Shown here in pieces: positions 58,701-64,000 of a stretch of 64,000 nt of DNA. Numbering within the stretch: position 1 is the first letter of the stretch; the number at the start of each line of letters is the position of its first letter. The stretch comes from Chaetomium olivaceum. Lineage: Eukaryota; Ascomycota; Sordariomycetes; Sordariales; Chaetomiaceae. The DNA lies in the NCBI GenBank assembly GCA_039881045.1, contig JAYWVB010000015.1, positions 496,001-560,000 of the forward strand. The letters are read 5' to 3'. The notes below the pieces were generated by a model that saw only the letters and a list, made by a program, of their open reading frames with translations, was not told where the DNA came from and made no database searches. The translations under genes were made by a program, and so were the position numbers.

Positions 58701-58972
58701 CGGACTGCAGACTGCGGCCGGACCAGCGGCTGGCGGAGCAGGGGCAGCTAGACGAGGCGGAGGAGTGGAAGGTCAAGCTCGAGGAGGCGCAGCGGCAGAG
58801 GAGGAGGATTATGGAAGAGAACGGTGAGGAGTACAAGCCCAGGTGGTTTGTGCAGGCTGAGTCGGCCCAGGACGGGGAGGAGGTCTGGCGCCTGAAGGGC
58901 GGGAAGGACGGGTACTGGGAGGAGAGGGCAAAGGGGACCTGGACTGGGACGATGGATCTCTTTGCTTCTTGA
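55791..58972 (+). CDS. OSH3: Oxysterol-binding protein Osh3-like (one frame break)
   Basis: This lipid-transfer protein of about 989 residues has the Osh3 layout: a GOLD-like N-terminal domain, a PH domain and a C-terminal oxysterol-binding domain. Such proteins move sterols or PI4P at ER-plasma membrane contacts. Three exons: 55791-55826, 55969-56045 and 56115-58972. Seen: MAGIEQLEIHSKAYIVRWVK, SHLDDLGGLEQHTDG and GLVFDNTFSKQTSKT (GOLD), YHVGVLLKRRRKKGQGYARR to WHLKASNAKEFTDWAR (PH). The OSBP core has FNPLLGETFELVR, EKVSHRPVRLAMQADSVHW, FWGKSAE and WRVGSLVDNP. The frame breaks at 56870-56873, where one T too many separates IDSGAEV from WHLKAS. The fingerprint EQVSHHPP of the family reads EKVSHRPV here. 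Confidence 0.9.
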
Positions 58973-59726
58973 ATGGGGCGGACGAAGTAGCTCCTTTGTG
59001 TTTACTACTGCTACGGATATTAGAGGTGCATCGGTGCAAATAGCGTGCCATTACGGAGGTTCTGTTTGTGTTTACTCGCCGTTCCTGGTGAGCGGTTTCA
59101 GGGGTAAGGGTAAGTAACAACACGATCTACGGTTGTGATACCTGGCTTCACTCTGGAAAGAGAAATACAACCAACTGCATATGACCATCCACCCTTAAAC
59201 ACACAACATGCCAGACCGGGGCACCCGTGATACCCGACTCCTTTGCGGGGCAAGGGCCCGTTCGGGTGGATCGGCCGTTGGTTGAGCCGAGCGAGTGCGG
59301 GGCAGCCGGTTGCCGCTGCCGGACCTTCGAGCGACCTTAGCATGACGACACTCCCCTCTCTCTTAGATACAAAGTTCGTCCGTCATCTGGTTTGATGACA
59401 AACTAACGGAGACATTCTCACCATTAGCGCCGGATGACATTGCCAAGGCGTGTTCCTTTGTTTGGTTCCTCGACCTGACCCCTTTTTTCTTTTTGAGTCC
59501 TTGGCTCGCCTGCTCGGCTCTCACGGAGATTCAAGGCCTCTATTGTTTGAGGCAATCCAATCCACAAAAGCTTATCAATCGGACTTGAGATAGCCTCTCA
59601 CTCAGAGCAGGCATAGGGTTAGCTCCCAACCCTTCATCTCATCTCGCCCCCATCACTACCACTACCTACATACTACTATCACACAACCACCACCACACAG
59701 CCACACTCGCCACCCCATAATCAATC
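58973..59726. other. Intergenic, promoter of 5-oxoprolinase
   Basis: This 750-base stretch separates two genes on the same strand. The last 100 bases are a CA-rich leader. No gene was seen. Confidence 0.5.
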
Positions 59727-62700
59727 ATGACCTCCACCACCACCGAACCCCCAAAGCAGCGGGGTATCCGCATCGCCATCGACCGCGGCGGCACCTTTAC
59801 AGACTGCGTGGGCAACTACAACGGCAAGGACGTGGTGATCAAGCTCCTCTCAGAAGACCCGGCCAACTACAAAGACGCGCCACTAGAGGGCATCCGCCGC
59901 ATCATGTCGCACTTCTTGGGCGGCGACGAGATCCCGCGCGGCCAGCCCCTCGACACCAGCCGTATCGACTCCATCCGCATGGGCACCACCGTCGCCACCA
60001 ACGCCCTGCTCGAGCGCAAGGGCGAGGCCATCGCGCTCGTCGTCACCCGCGGCTTTTCCGACTGTCTGGTCATTGGCAACCAGTCGCGCCCCAAGATCTT
60101 TGATCTGGCTATCAAAAAGCCCGAGGTGCTGTACTCGAGCGTGGTCGAGGTGGATGAGCGCGTCACGCTGGAGGATTACGCCGAGGACCCCGCGCGGGCT
60201 GTGACGAAGACCGATGCGAAGGTCGGGAGTGCTGAGGCGGAGGGCGCGGAGCTGGTGATGGGGCTGTCAGGGGAGGCGGTGCGGGTGCTGCGGCGGCCGG
60301 GCCGGGACGCGGTGCGCGAGCAGCTGCAGAAGGTGTTTGACAGCGGCATTCGGAGTATTGCCGTGTGCCTGATGCATGCGTACACGTTCCCCGGCCACGA
60401 GGCGCTGGTTGGGGAGGTGGCGAGGGAGATTGGGTTCGAGCATATTTCGTTGAGCCACGAGCTCATGCCCATGATCAAGCTGGTTCCCAGGGCGACGTCG
60501 GTCTGCGCGGATGCGTACCTCACGCCGGCGATCAAGAGGTATATCTCGGGCTTTCAGCAGGGGTTTGAGGGTGGGTTGGGCACGAAGAGCGTCACGCAGG
60601 AGAAGGGCAGCAAAGGTGCGCGGTGTGAGTTTATGCAGAGTGATGGTGGGTTGGTGGACGTAGACAGGTTCACGGGTTTGAGGGCTATTCTTTCGGGGCC
60701 TGCGGGCGGTGTGGTTGGGTATGCCATCACTTCGTATGATGAGAAGACGAAGATCCCTGTGATCGGCTTCGACATGGGCGGCACTAGCACAGATGTCTCG
60801 CGGTATGGCGAGGGCCGATATGACCACACATTTGAGACCACCACAGCTGGGGTTACGATCCAGTCACCCAGCTAGACATCAACACCGTTGCTGCCGGCGG
60901 TGGCTCTATGCTCTTCTTCCGGAACGGCTTGTTTGTGGTTGGACCCGAATCTGCTGGTGCCCATCCCGGACCGGCATGTTACCGAAAAGGGGGCCCCGCT
61001 ACTGTCACGGACGCCAACCTGTTTCTGGGCAGACTGCTACCAGAGTTCTTCCCCAAGATCTTTGGCAAGAACGAGGATGAGGGCTGGACCCCGAAGCCAG
61101 CAGAAAGGTGCTACAGGAACTGGCCGACCAAATTCACAGAGAGACTGGCAAGGAGATGGACGTTGATGAGGTTGCCTACGGGTTTCTGACTGTCGCCAAC
61201 GAGGCCATGACCCGGCCCATTAGGAGTATTACCGAAGCCAAGGGCCACGACACATCGAAACACCGTCTCGCCACTTTTGGTGGTGCGGGTGGTCAGCATG
61301 CCGTTGCCATTGCTGGGTCTCTCGGAATCAAGCAGATCCTAATCCACCGTTATTCTTCGGTTCTCTCCGCATACGGTATGGCATTAGCCGATGTTGTTGA
61401 CGAGAGGCAAGAACCCGACTCTGCCGTCTGGACAGGTCAAGGGGAAGTGATGGACCAACTGAAACAGAAGATGGAGGGTCTCAAGGACAAGTCTCGTCAG
61501 GCATTGAGGGATCAGGGCTTCGAAGATGGAGAAATTGTCTTTGAGGAGTATCTCAATATGAGGTATCGTGGCACCGAATCTGCCCTCATGATTATCAAGC
61601 CCGATGGTGAGCGCGAGTGGGATTTTGGCACCGCGTTTGTCAAACACCATCGTTATGAGTTTGGCTTTACTCTGGATGACAGAGATATTATCGTCGACGA
61701 TGTCCGGGTTCGTGGCATTGGCAAGAGCTTTCGATACGACGAGAAGACCGTTGATGAGCAGCTCAAAGCGGTCACCCGTAAGGAGGCGTCGACTGAAAAG
61801 AAACACTCCGAGGCCATGGTTTACTTCGAGGGCGGTCGTGCGAACTCGCCTATCTACAAACTCGGTGACCTCTCCGTGGGTGAGGTCGTCAAGGGGCCAG
61901 CTATGCTGGCTGACGGCACCCAGACCATTGTGGTCACACCAAATGCCACAGCCCTCGTTCTTGAGACACATGTCGTAATTGACATCCCCGAAACCGAAAA
62001 GGATAAAGCTTCGAAGGCGGCAGAGGAACGTGAGGTGGACCCTATTATGCTCAGCATCTTTGGGCATCGGTTTATGGCCATTGCCGAGCAAATGGGAAGG
62101 GCTTTGCAGAAGACCAGTGTCAGCACCAACGTAAAGGAGCGGCTGGATTTCTCCTGTGCCATCTTTGACGAACATGGCGGTCTGGTTGCCAACGCTCCTC
62201 ACTTGCCTGTCCACCTAGGTTCCATGTCGACCTGCGTCCGGCGCCAGGCCGAGATCTGGAAGGGTAAGCTCAACAAGGGGGACGTTATCATGTCGAACCA
62301 CCCATCTTACGGCGGCACCCACCTTCCCGACGTCACCCTCGTTATGCCGGCTTTCAACGGGGCCGGGGATAAGATCCTATTCTACGCTGCGTCACGAGCA
62401 CATCATGCGGACATTGGAGGCATCACTGCCGGTAGCATGCCGCCCCATTCCAGAGAGCTCCACCAGGAAGGGGCATCCATCAAGAGCGAGAAGCTTGTCA
62501 GCGAAGGCAAGTTTGACGAGGAGCGCGTCATCGAGCTCTTCTACAAGGAGCCCGCGAAACAACCGGGGTGCAGTGGTACACGGTGTCTCGCAGACAACAT
62601 CAACGACCTTCGCGCCCAGGTGTCGGCTAACCAGAAGGGAATTTCTCTCATCGAGGGTCTCATCGCCGAATATGGCGAGCAGACGGTACAGTTCTACATG

Positions 62701-63849
62701 GTAGCCATCCAGAACAATGCCGAACTCCAGGTGCGTAACCTCCTGCGGACCGTTCACAAGCGCTTCCAGGGCAAGGATCTCTCGTCAGAAGATTTCATGG
62801 ACGATGGCAGCCCTATTCGGCTCCACATCACCATCGATGCGGACAAGGGTGAGGCCGTCTTCGATTTTGCGGGCACGGGACCCGAGGTGTACGCCAACAT
62901 CAACGCGCCCGAGGCCATCTCGTACTCGGCCATCATCTACGCCTTGCGGTGCATGATATCGGAGGACATCCCCCTCAACCAAGGCTGCCTGAAGCCCATC
63001 ACAGTGAAGATCCCGCCCAAGTCACTCCTCTCACCCTCAGACAACGCGGCCGTCGTCGGCGGCAACGTGCTCACCTCACAGCGTGTAACCGACGTCATCC
63101 TTAAAGCCTTCGAGGCCTGCGCCGCCAGCCAAGGGTGCTGCAACAACCTGACCTTCGGCTTCGGCGGCAACGTCACGGGCCAGGACGAAGTCCGCGGCTT
63201 CGGCTACTACGAGACCATCGCGGGCGGCAGCGGGGCCGGGCCGACCTGGGAGGGCACCGACGGCGTGCACGTGCACATGACCAACACGCGCATCACCGAC
63301 GCCGAGATCTTTGAGCGCCGCTACCCGGTCCTGCTGCGCGAGTTCTCCATTCGCAAGGAGTCCGGCGGGCGAGGCCAGCACCGCGGCGGCCATGGTGTCG
63401 TGCGCGACATCGAGTTCCGCATCCCCCTGCAGGTCTCCATCCTCAGCGAGCGCCGCGTCTATCGGCCCTATGGTATGGCCGGTGGCGAGCCCGCGCAGTG
63501 TGGGCTAAACCTGTGGGTGCGCAGGGTCAAGAAGGCGAGCTGGGAGAGCAGTCTGCGGAAACTGCAATTGGAGGGAGGGGGCCGCGGTCACGATGCTGCT
63601 GCTACTACTACCCAAGGGGAAGAAGGGGCTGCCGGGGCAGACGCAGAGTACGAAGAGCGGTTCATCAACCTCGGGGCCAAGAACAGCGCGCCCATGCAGG
63701 CGGGCGACCGCATCATCGTGCACACGCCGGGCGGCGGCGGCTGGGGCAAGGTCGGCGAGAAGAAGGCCCTCGGCCAGAAGGCGGATCCGACGCAGAACTG
63801 GAAGAAGGGATCGCACGCCGCGAGGGAGGAGGCGGCGCTGCAGGTATGA
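59727..63849 (+). CDS. 5-oxoprolinase (two frame breaks)
   Basis: This enzyme of about 1,374 residues hydrolyses 5-oxoproline to glutamate using ATP, closing the gamma-glutamyl/glutathione cycle. No intron is needed. Seen: the hydantoinase A N-terminal domain (IRIAIDRGGTFTDCVG, IRMGTTVATNALLERKGE, AVCLMHAYTFPGHEALV), the actin-like ATPase motif VIGFDMGGTSTDVSRYGEG and DINTVAAGGGSMLFFRNG. The hydantoinase B C-terminal domain follows (GHRFMAIAEQMGRALQKTSV, NVKERLDFSCAIFDEHGG, VHLGSMSTCV, NHPSYGGTHLPDVTLV, DGVHVHMTNTRITDAE, HTPGGGGWG). The frame breaks at 60867-60869 and 61081-61083; adding one C and one G gives 1,375 codons and restores IQSPQLDINT and EGLDPEASRKV. The C-terminal extension after CGLNLW is slightly longer than usual. 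Confidence 0.93.
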
Positions 63850-64000
63850 GATGGGAAGGGGCTGTTGTTGAGCATATGTCATGGGAGTTTGGGTTGTCTA
63901 GTTCTGCTTGGTTATTATTGAGCAATCCAATCCAATTGCGATGAACTTTCTTTGTCTTATGCTGCTGTTTTTATTTGGAAAAATGGTGATGGTATCTTTG
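63850..64000. other. 3' flank of 5-oxoprolinase
   Basis: The last 150 bases are T-rich untranslated or intergenic sequence. Nothing else is visible. Confidence 0.4.

Noticed and set aside
109..63849. Programmed ribosomal frameshifting as the reason for the frame breaks
   Set aside because: The breaks occur in many unrelated genes, in both directions, at differing runs and without shared slippery sites or stimulatory structures.
59727..63849. A true split of 5-oxoprolinase into separate subunit genes
   Set aside because: The sense continues across each break with only one base lacking, and no second start or promoter-like gap is present.
1..64000. A secondary-metabolite, mating-type or heterokaryon-incompatibility cluster
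   Set aside because: No polyketide synthase, peptide synthetase, terpene cyclase, mating-type or NLR-type gene was found; the genes are mixed housekeeping functions.

Overview
The window is nuclear DNA of a filamentous ascomycete, most likely a sordariomycete of the Sordariales type (inference). The evidence is dense single genes on both strands, GC-rich exons, many 46 to 150 base GT...AG introns with CTAAC/CTAAT branch points, and fungal proteins such as a Sln1-type histidine kinase, a MEK-2/Ste7-type MAPKK, a Bud32 kinase and a DysF protein. There are no operons, CRISPR arrays, insertion sequences or bacterial features.

Layout: 0-10 kb holds the Sln1-like kinase (+), a carboxymuconolactone-decarboxylase-family protein (+), an orphan membrane protein (-), BUD32 (+) and the glutamate-cysteine ligase modifier subunit (-). 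10-21.5 kb holds AP-1 sigma (+), MAF1 (+), a PP2C phosphatase (-) and an Axl2-like cadherin-domain membrane protein (-). 22-32 kb holds an EFM6-like methyltransferase (+), a secreted double-psi beta-barrel protein (+), CCZ1 (-) and a mitochondrial PPR-like/KH-like protein (-). 32-43 kb holds a DysF protein (-), a small membrane protein (+), the splicing factor PRP6/PRP1 (-) and an ArAE-type multi-membrane protein (-). 43-64 kb holds argininosuccinate lyase (-), a HAD hydrolase (+), MEK-2 (-), SPT6 (+), an OSH3-like oxysterol-binding protein (+) and 5-oxoprolinase (+).

These are mostly housekeeping genes and form no cluster. Loose themes are stress and MAP-kinase signalling (Sln1-like kinase, PP2C, MEK-2), the glutathione cycle (GCLM, 5-oxoprolinase), endomembrane traffic (AP-1 sigma, CCZ1, OSH3, DysF) and gene expression (MAF1, SPT6, PRP6, BUD32).

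The most striking property is technical. Nine otherwise conserved genes need a total of 17 small frame corrections to read through, and most lie in short homopolymers. Essential genes such as SPT6 are among them, so uncorrected sequencing indels explain this better than gene decay. I give each gene's full span and mark each break. I did not find a convincing new biological system. The best unexplained sequence is a cluster of perfect hairpins with a tRNA-like A-box/B-box element at 38.5-39.05 kb. Other items worth checking are a candidate alternative last exon in AP-1 sigma and a hidden last exon in MEK-2.
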